From contig OY781533.1 in assembly GCA_963677015.1 (NCBI GenBank), positions 3,286,001 through 3,350,000 on the forward strand: DNA of 64,000 nt. Direction: 5' to 3'. Of the stretch, positions 54,207-63,124 are shown piece after piece (position 1 is the stretch's first letter; each line of letters opens with the position of its first letter). The notes below the pieces were generated by a model. It was not told the origin of the DNA. It made no database searches and saw nothing but the letters and a program-made list of their open reading frames with translations. Source of the stretch: G963556115 sp963677015 (GTDB lineage: Bacteria > Planctomycetota > SZUA-567). A program made the position numbers and the translations under genes.

Positions 54207-55230
54207 TTAATTCTCCTTTCAAAATAACCTTCCGTGCCTTCCAGGCATCACCCAACTGCTGCTGTTCAAAAATCAGCTCAACAGCTTTTGCTGTCAGCTC
54301 TGCAACCGGCTGCGCGACAGTAATAATCCCATAATTATTCCCCGCCAGCAACCCGTCAATACTATAAACATACTCAAGGTCAGGATAAATAGACACCACC
54401 TGCTGCGCAGTCAGATCATTGACACAGACATAAGCTCTGCGCCTGTCCTCACCGATATGCCTATCCATCATATCGCGGATACAATGCTTATCCTCCATCC
54501 GGTTATAACTCAAAAACATATCATACTCAAACCCCTCAGCCTCACACCACTGAACAAATGCCTTCCGGCGCATCTCGGTACTGTCACCGACAATCTCAGC
54601 CAGTGAAATAAAGGTAAACGCCTCGGCACCGCGCAGGCGCGCATGAGCCAGAAGTTTATTTATCGCATCAGCATTATCCAGCCCCACATAATCCGCATAA
54701 CCTTCCGGCATGACCCGGTCAAAAAAGACAAGATTGGCACCCAGAGCCCGCAAGCGGTAACACATCGAATTTAACTCGGTAAGACCGCTGGCCCAGATGA
54801 TAAAATTATTAATCCCCTTATGCATCAGATCCAGCAGAACTTTATCGTCTTCACGGGGATTCTTGTTAATTTTAAGCACCATAAGAGTATTACGCTGTGC
54901 CAATGCCTCTTCCAGAGCGATAATATATTTCACACCAAAACTATCATTAAAATCGGGGCAGACCAGCGCTACCGCTGAAATCGGATCGGTATGACCGCGC
55001 AATTCGGTTGAAATATGTGTCCCGGAGCCGCGAACCCGCCGGAGCAACCCTGTCTGCTCAAGAATATAATACGCCTGCCGCACGGTATCACGTGAGACAC
55101 TGAAACTTTCAGCAAGATCCCTCTCACTCGGCAGTTTCTGCCCAAGATCATATTCACCATGCAGAATCGCCCGTGATATCGAATCAGCAATACTCTGCGC
55201 CTTGGTCTTACTCTCAGTAATTTCTCGCAT
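54199..55230 (-). CDS. GntR-family regulator with LacI-like sugar-binding domain
   Basis: The 343-residue protein has a GntR winged helix (KLPSERDLAESFSVSRDTVRQAYYILEQTGLLRRVRGSGT spans 32-71) joined to a periplasmic-binding-protein-like effector domain (about 85-335) with ISAVALVCPDFNDSF, FFDRVMPEGYADYVGLDNADA and AYVCVNDLTAQQVV, as in AraR. It should bind a sugar or sugar phosphate and control manA, with which it overlaps by 8 bp. An inverted repeat over its own promoter suggests autoregulation. Confidence 0.92.
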   Translation of the reverse strand: MREITESKTKAQSIADSISRAILHGEYDLGQKLPSERDLAESFSVSRDTVRQAYYILEQTGLLRRVRGSGTHISTELRGHTDPISAVALVCPDFNDSFGVKYIIALEEALAQRNTLMVLKINKNPREDDKVLLDLMHKGINNFIIWASGLTELNSMCYRLRALGANLVFFDRVMPEGYADYVGLDNADAINKLLAHARLRGAEAFTFISLAEIVGDSTEMRRKAFVQWCEAEGFEYDMFLSYNRMEDKHCIRDMMDRHIGEDRRRAYVCVNDLTAQQVVSIYPDLEYVYSIDGLLAGNNYGIITVAQPVAELTAKAVELIFEQQQLGDAWKARKVILKGELIE

Positions 55231-55253
55231 ATTCTATCCGTCACACATAATAC

Positions 55254-55280
55254 AATTGGTATGATAACAATATACCATTT
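55254..55280. promoter_or_regulatory. Candidate autoregulatory operator of gntR-manA
   Basis: AATTGGTAT (55254-55262) and ATACCATTT (55272-55280) are inverted copies matching at 8 of 9 positions around a 9-nt centre, lying 24-50 bp before the start codon. The right arm overlaps the -10 of a minus-strand promoter (TTGACT 55304-55299, 17 bp, TAAATG 55281-55276). Confidence 0.6.
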
Positions 55281-55304
55281 ACCCTATTTCTCAGCCTTAG
55301 TCAA

Positions 55305-55544
55305 CTTCTAATTATTTTATTTATTAAAATTTCAAGTCAGATATTCGATTATTACCCCAATTATTAGCAGATGTTACGGTATTAATTGCTGAAATAAATA
55401 TTGATAAGTAAGCATTTTTCGCTAAACTTGCATAAACAAAGCCATACTCACACCGGTTGAGTTTGGCATATACTGATTTAAATTATAATTTTATTTAATA
55501 TATTCGATCAGCTACAGTTATTTAAAAAATGGAGTTATACCAGC
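55305..55544. other. Spacer with a probable alaS promoter
   Basis: No gene seen. TTGGCA (55463-55468), 15 bp, then TATAAT (55484-55489) is a plausible plus-strand promoter about 55 bp before the alaS ATG, with a short spacing. I see no clear riboswitch or T-box fold. Confidence 0.4.
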
Positions 55545-58184
55545 ATGAAGACAGATGATATCCGTAAAGCATATTTGGATTTCTTCCAGAGCAAAGGAGC
55601 AAAGCTCTGCAAATCCGACTCACTAGTTCCGGCTAATGATCCAACCCTGCTCTTTACCGGCGCGGGCATGAATCAGTTCAAGGATTATTTTATGGGTATC
55701 GGCAAAATGGACTTCCGCTCCGCTACCAGCTCACAAAAATGTATCCGTACTGGCGATATCATGAATGTCGGCGTGACTCCCTGCCATCACACTTTCTTCG
55801 AAATGCTCGGCAATTTCTCATTCGGTGACTACTTCAAAGCGGAAGCTATCGAATGGGCCTGGGAATTTCTCACCGGTGTAATGAAGATAGATGAAAAACG
55901 CCTGCAGGTATCTGTCCACCACACCGATACCGAAGCCGCAAATATCTGGGAGAAAAAGATCGGACTCAGCAAAAGCATGATCAACCCGCTGGGTGACCAT
56001 GACAATTTCTGGCCTGCTGATGCCCCTAAACTCGGACCTAACGGTCCATGCGGTCCCTGCAGCGAGATATTCTATGACCGCGGTGCAAAGTATGGCGAAG
56101 ATCAGGGCATAACCGGTGAAAACCGGCGTTGGGTTGAGATCTGGAATCTGGTATTTACCCAGTTTGACCGGCAGGATGATGGAAGTCTGCTCGAACTGCC
56201 ACAGAAGAATATCGATACCGGCATGGGGCTGGAGAGAATGGCCAGCTGCATGCAGAATACCGCTACAAATATGGATATTGATATCTTCATACCGCTTGTC
56301 CAGGCGGTAGCGGAAATTTCAGAGAGAAAATACGGCGCCAAGGCAGCCGATGATGTATTGATGCGTCGTATCGCGGATCACGCACGAGCTGTAACTTTCT
56401 GCATTGCAGATGGAGTTATGCCGGGTAATACTCACCGCGGTTACGTGCTCAAGCGTCTGCTCAGAAGAGCTGCGGTCGACGGCAGAGGACTGGGTATTGA
56501 AAAAGCATTCCTCAATGATCTGGTTCCACTGATCATAAAGATTATGGGCGGCGCCTATCCGGAACTCGGCGAACAGTCAACGCAGATAAAGGACACTATC
56601 CGTAATGAAGAGGATAAGTTCCTGTCAACTCTGGAAAAGGGACTGACCATAATCGATATGGCAATAAAACACACCAGGGAAGAAAAGCTGTCAACCTTCC
56701 CGGGTTCAGATGCTTTCGAACTCTATGACACCTATGGTTTCCCTTATGAGCTAACTGAAGAGGTTGTAAAGAAAGCCGGCTTTGATGTTGACCGTGAAGG
56801 TTTCAATGAAGCTATGAACCGGGCAAAAGAGAAAGCCAGAGCCGGAGCTAAAATGAAGGGTGATGTCTTCAGCAAAGGACCGCTCACTGAGATCAAGAAA
56901 CTCACCAAAGGCACCGAGTTCACCGGTTATGAAGCGACCGAGCTCTCAGGTGCAAAGGTTATTTCAATTATAAAAGATCACCAGCTCATCCAGAAGGCTA
57001 CTGTCGGCGATAATATAAGTATCATATTGGATAAGACTTCATTCTATGGTGAATCCGGCGGTCAGGTAGGTGATACAGGTACTATTTCCGGCCTGAACAA
57101 TCTGGAGATCAGTATTGATGATACCGAAAAAATTGACGGTATCTTTATTCATATCGGTACTGTTGAAGCCGGTGAAATAGAGGTTGGACAGGAAATTAAC
57201 TGTCAGGTTGACACGGCAAGAAGAATGGACATCTGCCGTAACCATACCGCAACCCATCTGCTGCACAAAGCACTCAGAACTGTACTTGGCGACAGCGCCG
57301 TACAGAAAGGCAGTTATGTCGCTCCCGACAGACTGCGTTTTGACTTCCAGCACAACAAACCTCTGACACCGGACGAGCGCCGCCGGGTCAATGAGCTGGT
57401 CAATTCATACATTCTGCAGGCAAGCGACGTAAACACCACCGTTACAAGTATTGACGAAGCCAAGCAAGCCGGCGCTACCGCACTCTTTGGCGAAAAATAC
57501 GGGGACACCGTCAGAATGGTCAAAATCGGCGATTATTCCACCGAACTCTGCGGCGGCACCCATGTCAGCAACACCGCCCTTATCGGCTCTTTCGGCGGTG
57601 TTAACCACGAAGCTGTAGGCGCAGGCATAAGACGAATTGAAGCTGTTACCGGGCACTATGCACACCGTATGATGCGTAAACTCTCTGCTATACTGATGAA
57701 TATGAGCCTTGATCTGAAAGTACATATCGATGATCTGGAAGATAAGGTTCAATCACTGCTGGAATCAGAGAAAAACCTGAAGAAAGAGACTGTCGAACTC
57801 AAGAATCAGCTGATTAGAGACAGCATGTCAAATATCGAAATCAAGCCGCTGGCCGATATTAGCTATGCTGCAGTCAATGCCGGTGCAGTCCTCGGCAAAG
57901 AACTCGCGGCCGCAGCCGATACGGTAAAGAAAAAACTGGGTGAGAACGGTATAAGTATAATTGCCGGCAGTGACGGCGGCAAAGTCGGACTGGTAGTAAC
58001 AGTCGGTTCCGCTCTGGCTCCAAAACGCATCAAAGCCGGAGACATCGTCAAAAAACTCGCTCCAATTGTCGGCGGCGGTGGCGGCGGCAGACCTGATATG
58101 GCGCAGGCAGGAGGCAAGAATCCTGACAAGCTTGAGGAAATGTTCGCAGCCATAGAACCAGCAATCACCGAACTTCTAAAATAA
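55545..58184 (+). CDS. alaS: Alanyl-tRNA synthetase
   Basis: The 879-residue class II synthetase has the N-terminal aminoacylation core (DPTLLFTGAGMNQFKDYF, GPNGPCGPCSEIFYD, VFTQFDR), the editing domain with zinc ligands RNHTATHLLH and ELCGGTHVSNT, a helical linker, and a glycine-rich C-terminal C-Ala domain (VGGGGGGRPDMAQAGG). It attaches alanine to tRNA and clears serine and glycine mischarging. Length is standard. GGAG precedes the ATG by 10 nt. A 14-bp hairpin follows. Confidence 0.98.
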   Translation: MKTDDIRKAYLDFFQSKGAKLCKSDSLVPANDPTLLFTGAGMNQFKDYFMGIGKMDFRSATSSQKCIRTGDIMNVGVTPCHHTFFEMLGNFSFGDYFKAEAIEWAWEFLTGVMKIDEKRLQVSVHHTDTEAANIWEKKIGLSKSMINPLGDHDNFWPADAPKLGPNGPCGPCSEIFYDRGAKYGEDQGITGENRRWVEIWNLVFTQFDRQDDGSLLELPQKNIDTGMGLERMASCMQNTATNMDIDIFIPLVQAVAEISERKYGAKAADDVLMRRIADHARAVTFCIADGVMPGNTHRGYVLKRLLRRAAVDGRGLGIEKAFLNDLVPLIIKIMGGAYPELGEQSTQIKDTIRNEEDKFLSTLEKGLTIIDMAIKHTREEKLSTFPGSDAFELYDTYGFPYELTEEVVKKAGFDVDREGFNEAMNRAKEKARAGAKMKGDVFSKGPLTEIKKLTKGTEFTGYEATELSGAKVISIIKDHQLIQKATVGDNISIILDKTSFYGESGGQVGDTGTISGLNNLEISIDDTEKIDGIFIHIGTVEAGEIEVGQEINCQVDTARRMDICRNHTATHLLHKALRTVLGDSAVQKGSYVAPDRLRFDFQHNKPLTPDERRRVNELVNSYILQASDVNTTVTSIDEAKQAGATALFGEKYGDTVRMVKIGDYSTELCGGTHVSNTALIGSFGGVNHEAVGAGIRRIEAVTGHYAHRMMRKLSAILMNMSLDLKVHIDDLEDKVQSLLESEKNLKKETVELKNQLIRDSMSNIEIKPLADISYAAVNAGAVLGKELAAAADTVKKKLGENGISIIAGSDGGKVGLVVTVGSALAPKRIKAGDIVKKLAPIVGGGGGGRPDMAQAGGKNPDKLEEMFAAIEPAITELLK

Positions 58185-58205
58185 ATCAATTATTTTAATA
58201 AACGC

Positions 58206-58238
58206 ATAAGGGCTTATATAAAACATATAAGCCCTTAT
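58206..58238 (+). terminator. Hairpin after alaS
   Basis: A perfect 14-bp stem (58206-58219 with 58225-58238, loop of 5) lies 21 bp past the alaS stop. No long T run follows, so it may need Rho or act on either strand. Confidence 0.7.
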
Positions 58239-58321
58239 ATATTAGCACCATAAGATCAACGACAAAACTCATTCCATCATCCGGCTACATCTGCAAACAC
58301 ATAAAAATCCAAGAAATAATC

Positions 58322-58349
58322 TTGACTCGACAGCCCGGCAACTTATTAT
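58322..58349 (+). promoter_or_regulatory. Promoter upstream of an attenuator-like leader
   Basis: TTGACT (58322-58327), a 16-bp spacer and TATTAT (58344-58349). A transcript from about 58357 would run into the terminator at 58392-58431. Confidence 0.6.
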
Positions 58350-58391
58350 ATCTAAATAAACAACATCTATTAAAAAGCTACAAATAATCTT

Positions 58392-58431
58392 GAAACTGCT
58401 GCAACGGGAAGCAACAGTTTCCAGTTTTTTT
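58392..58431 (+). terminator. Leader terminator (attenuator or end of a small RNA)
   Basis: GAAACTGCTGC (58392-58402) and GCAACAGTTTC (58411-58421) pair at 10 of 11 positions around an 8-nt loop, then CCAG and seven T residues (58425-58431). It is 80 bp before the first gene of the membrane-protein cassette. A promoter lies about 35 bp upstream. Confidence 0.75.
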
Positions 58432-58509
58432 ACTTATTAAGTACCCGCCGTTAATGTAATACAAGCTATAAAATTTTATAAAACCTGCATGACCGATAAA
58501 GGATCACAA

Positions 58510-58926
58510 ATGTTCCCCTATGACGATACAACAGATTATGAAGAAGAGGATAATGCTGCAGAAAAAGAAGAACTTACACATGCAAGCAGTATTGTACAGG
58601 ACTTTGCCGGAGTCTTAAATAATTATTATTATTGGTTCTGGTTTACAGGCCTCATATATGTAGCTATTGCTGTTGGCCTGTATTTATTATTCCCGTCTTA
58701 TTCATATTCAGAGCCGGGGGTTGGTTTTATGCTAAGCCTGCCGCCAATGCTTATTGGAATTATTATTATTATGTCAGGTATAAACATCAGATCTGCTTAT
58801 AAAAGTGGAAAAACAAAAAAACTTTTCCAAGCATTATTACATATACGTATATTTTTTATTATTCTCGGTATTCTCAGTATCCTTTATATTTTGAGGTTCG
58901 TATTACTCTTGACACTAATAGCTTAG
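58510..58926 (+). CDS. Small membrane protein, cassette copy 1A
   Basis: ATG 58510 has AAAGGA 6 nt upstream; an in-frame ATG at 58489 has none. The 138-residue product has an acidic N-terminus (DYEEEDNAAEKEE), then IVQDFAGVLNNYYYWFWF, and four or so hydrophobic helices with the basic loop SAYKSGKTKKLFQA between the second and third. It resembles the copy at 59916 in the QDxAxxLxxYYxW motif and the LIGII helix. By pattern it could belong to the DUF5362-like group, but I am not certain. Inner-membrane location is likely. Confidence 0.75.
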   Translation: MFPYDDTTDYEEEDNAAEKEELTHASSIVQDFAGVLNNYYYWFWFTGLIYVAIAVGLYLLFPSYSYSEPGVGFMLSLPPMLIGIIIIMSGINIRSAYKSGKTKKLFQALLHIRIFFIILGILSILYILRFVLLLTLIA

Positions 58927-59004
58927 CAATTATAAACAATATTGACCATAATCATCTATAAAATATAATTCCATTTTGCATTATTAACTTCGACAAGGTT
59001 TATC

Positions 59005-59442
59005 ATGAATATACCCTCATTAACAGAAACACCAGCAGAAACATCTGATACTATAGACGAACATGATGAAGAAATTATCAGAGAGTCATTTATTAAAGAG
59101 TTATCCTTCTCTATAAATAAACTTAAATTCTGGGTGCGTGCCCTTATTATCGCGAATGTTTTATTTATTATAAGTTTTCTAATAACATATGGTCAGTTAT
59201 TTTCAACTCAGTTGTTTCTTGTAGGAATTCTAATTGCAATCACCGTTCCGGCATTTGGATTGAAGATTATTTTGGCTGCTATTAAAGACAATAATACCGA
59301 TCCATCTCTTAGTTCAACGGCCACAGTACTAAAACACCTGGGACAGTATTTCGCTATATTCGGAGTAGCAACCTTTATAACTGTTGGATTATTGATATTA
59401 GGTCTAGCATTAATTTATTCTCATAACCCGTACTATTACTAA
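59005..59442 (+). CDS. Small membrane protein, cassette copy 1B
   Basis: The 145-residue product has an acidic N-terminus (DTIDEHDEEIIRESF), the INKLKFWVRALIIANVLF first helix, and two to three more helices (LFLVGILIAITVPAFGLKIILAA; LGQYFAIFGVATFITVGLLILGL). It is most like the copy at 60353 in the EEII start and KYF/QYF region. AAGG lies 6 nt before ATG 59005. The 78-bp gap from the previous gene fits one transcript. Function unknown. Confidence 0.75.
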   Translation: MNIPSLTETPAETSDTIDEHDEEIIRESFIKELSFSINKLKFWVRALIIANVLFIISFLITYGQLFSTQLFLVGILIAITVPAFGLKIILAAIKDNNTDPSLSSTATVLKHLGQYFAIFGVATFITVGLLILGLALIYSHNPYYY

Positions 59443-59820
59443 GACAAATAATGCAAAAAACCTATAAACATACATTATCCGATGTCCAAACTTTTTCAAA
59501 CAATCAATACAACAAAATAATTTATAGGTATATTTTTATCGTATACCTGTATTCAGCCACACAGCTACCAAATACTAATTTTTATACGTAACTGGTTTTA
59601 AGCGAAATAACGCTGTGTAAATTCAATCAGGCAAATTCCGAAAAACTCGAAAACCATATTATCACAATGTCCTTATTAAATTATCTATTCAAGAATTAAA
59701 ACTATTAAACCATGCATAATATTCATTTATAACCACGACCTAAGAAATAATTATTTATCCATTCTAATCTCAGTCGGTTATTTCAGCAACTTAGCACCTG
59801 CACAAAAACACAAATCTCTA
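59443..59820. other. Long AT-rich spacer between cassette copies
   Basis: About 470 bp separate the two membrane-protein pairs; I see no credible frame or tRNA. It holds several A/T runs and weak hairpins (for example TTATAGGTATA with GTATACCTGTA near 59520-59550). Decayed coding sequence of another copy cannot be excluded. Confidence 0.45.
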
Positions 59821-59849
59821 TTGACTAAAATATAATCATAAGCTATATT
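59821..59849 (+). promoter_or_regulatory. Promoter of the second membrane-protein cassette
   Basis: TTGACT (59821-59826), a 17-bp spacer and TATATT (59844-59849), about 65 bp before ATG 59916. Confidence 0.68.
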
Positions 59850-59915
59850 ACATTACAGATCTGTGTTTGAAATGTTACGTAACTATATTATTTTATAATA
59901 TAATAAAGGATTTTA

Positions 59916-60335
59916 ATGGAGCACGACCAGAGAGAAGACGAGACCGGTCAACAAGAAACAAATACTCGTCCGCAGGGTTCATTCTGGACTAATGGTATTA
60001 TTCAGGATCTTGCATTCATACTGGATAAATATTATTTCTGGGTAATTACTTTATCCTGTATACTTTTTTTATTCGCTCTAATTATGGGTATAACCATTGT
60101 CGGTCTGGTTATTGCATGGATTCCCTGCTGGCTCGGGATTATCCTGATTAATTTTGCTAAATGCGCCCGGACTGCCAGCCGTACCGGAGAGTTTTCCGAA
60201 TTAAATCAGTCTCTGATTCATTTAAATCTGTACTTTAAAATTATGGGAATACTATTATTAGTTTTACTTGCAATTTATGGCTTAATCTTAATACTGGGTA
60301 CCGCTGCAGTAAGTTCGATATTTCTCTTCAGCTGA
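59916..60335 (+). CDS. Small membrane protein, cassette copy 2A
   Basis: The 139-residue product parallels the 58510 protein: polar N-terminus (MEHDQREDETGQQETN), then IIQDLAFILDKYYFWV, hydrophobic helices (ITLSCILFLFALIMGITIVG), the LGIILI helix, the basic RTASRTGEFSELNQS loop and C-terminal helices. AAAGGATTTTA precedes the ATG. It heads an operon with 60353 and 60758. Its direct paralogy to copy 1A is visible by eye. Confidence 0.78.
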   Translation: MEHDQREDETGQQETNTRPQGSFWTNGIIQDLAFILDKYYFWVITLSCILFLFALIMGITIVGLVIAWIPCWLGIILINFAKCARTASRTGEFSELNQSLIHLNLYFKIMGILLLVLLAIYGLILILGTAAVSSIFLFS

Positions 60336-60352
60336 AAGAATTAATAGAAGAT

Positions 60353-60742
60353 ATGAACCAAGAAGATGCTGAGTTTACAGCTGATTATACAGATTCACCT
60401 GATTCGGAAGAAATTATTCTCCAGCTTACACGGAGTCTGAGCGAAACTCTCAGTAAAAACTATAATTGGATTCGTTTTATTGCAATTGCCGAGGTTATTC
60501 TGGTACTGCTGGATTTAATTCTGTCCTTCGGCACAATTATAATAAGACCGATGTCTTTAATGCACTCAATACTCGGTATTATTTCAGCGTATTACTTATG
60601 GGGTGTCTGCAGAGAGATTAAACGTGCTTACCGGTACGATAATATTGAAGCAGTAAAAAAAGCCTTTAACCTTATCGGAAAATACTTTATTGCCAGTGCA
60701 CTGGCAATGATATTGACCGTTGCAAGTTCATTATTTTTTTAA
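60353..60742 (+). CDS. Small membrane protein, cassette copy 2B
   Basis: The 129-residue product parallels the 59005 protein: acidic N-terminus with DSPDSEEIILQLTRSLSETL, then NYNWIRFIAIAEVILVLLDL, and helices MHSILGIISAYYLWG and IGKYFIASALAMILTVASSLFF. It starts 17 bp after the 2A stop. The ribosome site is weak (AGAAG). The cytoplasmic loop REIKRAYRYDNIEAVKKAF is basic. Function unknown. Confidence 0.75.
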   Translation: MNQEDAEFTADYTDSPDSEEIILQLTRSLSETLSKNYNWIRFIAIAEVILVLLDLILSFGTIIIRPMSLMHSILGIISAYYLWGVCREIKRAYRYDNIEAVKKAFNLIGKYFIASALAMILTVASSLFF

Positions 60743-60757
60743 TCTGTGAAAGCGAGA

Positions 60758-62974
60758 ATGAGAACCAACGAAATTGACTCAGAATTAGAACCCTCCTCGG
60801 AAAATCCTGACAGCATTCAGGATGATGAACTTCGAACCGATCTTCATGATGACGAGGAAAGCGGTATCGTAGGAGAGTATGACGAGGAAAATTCTGAGGA
60901 CATTGACCTGGTATCTGCAGCGACCATCAGTACCTGCGTCACCGAATTCCCGCTCTCACCAGAGCTGAAGGAGGTAGCTGAAAAACGTATCTCCCAATTG
61001 TTGCTTCTAGAGAAACTGGAAGCCAAAAGAAACGAGTTCCGCAAAGATCAGGAGTTAGATCCCAAGGTAACAGCAGAACTGAACCGACAGAGCACTGAAT
61101 TAAAACTGCTCCCGGAAAAATCACAGCTTGCTGAGAAATTCTCCATCTTTCAGAAAAAAATTGAAGATACAAAACGGCAACAGGAAAAACTGAAAGAACA
61201 GGCGGTAATTGACGGCGCCACCAAAATTGAAATTATTGTTACTCCTGAACTTCTGACCGCCTGGAAACTTGGTAATGAGCAATACAAACTGTTCTTTGAA
61301 CGCAGCCGCCAAGGGAAAAAAATATTCGAAGCCACCAAAAAATACCTGAAAAACGAACCGCTTTACAACATGCTAGTAGCCTCCGGTTACCCTGCAGAAA
61401 AGCTCTTCTGCTATGCAATATACTGTCTGGCTCTGGAGAACTGGTCCCAGGCACTCAAGCAGACACGTAAAGATTCGATCCAGCATAACAAGGATCTGCA
61501 GAACAGAAAATCCGGCATCTTCCGTAAAGTAAGCAAAGATGTGCTCAGTGAAATTGAAAAAGCCGAGAATCTATCCAATAACTGCAGTTCGACTATTTCA
61601 GCAATCAACAAAGAGATCAAAAATCTTGAAAAAACTATGGTTGATGAATTCTGGAAGTGCTATGAATTCTGTGCATGCCTGCTTGTCAGCAAAAAGGTGG
61701 ACAAAAAACGTGAACCTGTGATACGGGTCTTTCTCCGCTACAGCCTAATCGGGCACAGCCCCTGGTTTATAAGTCCAGACATCTCAAAATCCCTGCTTAA
61801 GGACTGCATAGAGGACACTATTGACACCCTGGAGTTTTCTCAGCGTACTGATAAAATATTCTATGCCGATGAATATCTGGAGCATATTGCCGCCAATAAC
61901 ATTACCGCCTCAATTAATGAAGAACTTGAACTTACCGGCAAGAATTCACCTGAGTGGCACGCAGATAAAGCCACCCGACGCCTCGCCTACAGCAAAGAAC
62001 GCGCGGTACTTTTAAAGGAAATACGTGCAGAACTGATACAGAAAATCCGCAAACTGCGTAAACAGCAGCAGGAAGAGGAAATACGTATCAGTAAGATCCT
62101 TAAAAGTGCTCCTGATTATAAAAAACAGAAGGCAATACTCGCCCAGTCTATTCAGAAATGCAAGGTTGAATCTGCCCGCTATGAACGAATCATAAATAAA
62201 ATCGCTGATGAGGAAATCCCCAGCATTAAAGACAAAGTAATGGCAGCGAAACAGAAGATCAGCAGCAGTAATGTCAAAAGAAACACCTATGACATCGCCC
62301 GCAGAGAAGCAAGAGCTATTCATAGAGTCTGCCGACTTTGCGCCAGACTTAAAGATCCGTTTCTGCCGTTTGTACTCCGTGAATCATACAGCACTCGCTC
62401 AGACATCCTGAATAACCGCTCCGAGATGACAAACATTTTAAATCATATTGAATACGCCGACAAACATATTTTCCAGGAAGTACTGGTCAATGCCAAGCGT
62501 GAAACCTCACGCATCTATATGCGTGTCTCACCGGTTGTTCTAATCACACCCAGCTGCGGTTTTATCGGTTATTCATGGAACCCGCGCTCTGGTGTCGAAT
62601 CCGGCAAACTTGTCGTTCCCGGCTACTGCCCGCGCATCAACATTAAAGAACGTATGATTTATAATATGGTTGCCGACTTCCGCTGGGATACCAGCAAAGC
62701 CGAGGCCGGAATAGATCTTCTTACCAGTGACACCCTGGTTGCAGCCTACTCCGCCTGCCGCTGGAACTACCGTAAACGTAAAAAAGAAAATCGAGAGAAA
62801 GCTCTTATTTTCAATGAGATCAATGACCGTTCAAACTGGCGCAGACATTATGAGCTGTTTCTGATGAGTGCCAAAGATGCCGGTCGCAAGTTATTCTATA
62901 AGAATTACGAAGTCTATGATATGATAATCCGCTACATCGGCCTTCCAGAAGGTATGGAACGGCTGAAACGCTGA
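60758..62974 (+). CDS. Large acidic coiled-coil protein of the membrane-protein cluster
   Basis: ATG 60758 has GAAAGCGAGA upstream; a GTG at 60746 is also possible. The 738-residue protein has an acidic start (DDELRTDLHDDEESG), coiled coils at about 80-150, 240-310 and 400-500, and a C-terminal domain with PSCGFIGYSWNPRS, VVPGYCPRINIKERMIYNM and WNYRKRKKENREK. Cysteines are scattered (FCAC, VCRLCARL). No signal peptide or membrane helix is seen, so it is probably cytoplasmic. It starts 15 bp after the 2B stop and looks cotranscribed. I do not recognise it; I would guess a partner for the small membrane proteins. Confidence 0.82.
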   Translation: MRTNEIDSELEPSSENPDSIQDDELRTDLHDDEESGIVGEYDEENSEDIDLVSAATISTCVTEFPLSPELKEVAEKRISQLLLLEKLEAKRNEFRKDQELDPKVTAELNRQSTELKLLPEKSQLAEKFSIFQKKIEDTKRQQEKLKEQAVIDGATKIEIIVTPELLTAWKLGNEQYKLFFERSRQGKKIFEATKKYLKNEPLYNMLVASGYPAEKLFCYAIYCLALENWSQALKQTRKDSIQHNKDLQNRKSGIFRKVSKDVLSEIEKAENLSNNCSSTISAINKEIKNLEKTMVDEFWKCYEFCACLLVSKKVDKKREPVIRVFLRYSLIGHSPWFISPDISKSLLKDCIEDTIDTLEFSQRTDKIFYADEYLEHIAANNITASINEELELTGKNSPEWHADKATRRLAYSKERAVLLKEIRAELIQKIRKLRKQQQEEEIRISKILKSAPDYKKQKAILAQSIQKCKVESARYERIINKIADEEIPSIKDKVMAAKQKISSSNVKRNTYDIARREARAIHRVCRLCARLKDPFLPFVLRESYSTRSDILNNRSEMTNILNHIEYADKHIFQEVLVNAKRETSRIYMRVSPVVLITPSCGFIGYSWNPRSGVESGKLVVPGYCPRINIKERMIYNMVADFRWDTSKAEAGIDLLTSDTLVAAYSACRWNYRKRKKENREKALIFNEINDRSNWRRHYELFLMSAKDAGRKLFYKNYEVYDMIIRYIGLPEGMERLKR

Positions 62975-63019
62975 TACAACACGTGCCAGAAACTTATATT
63001 AATTATAATGAGCAATAAT

Positions 63020-63056
63020 AAAAAACTCTGCCGCCGGCATATGCTGGCAGACAGAG
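63020..63056 (-). terminator. Intrinsic terminator of the alcohol dehydrogenase gene
   Basis: On the minus strand an imperfect stem (CTCTG 63026-63030 with CAGAG 63052-63056 plus inner CCGGCA/TGCTGG pairs) is followed by six U residues (63025-63020). It lies about 70 bp past the stop. Confidence 0.65.
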
Positions 63057-63124
63057 AATTGATAAAACGCCCAGCCACCGATACTCCTATCAGGATACCG
63101 GTAGCTTAAAATCCAAATTATCGT

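Noticed and set aside
59443..59820. Mobile element remnant
   Set aside because: No terminal inverted repeats, target duplications or transposase motifs were seen.
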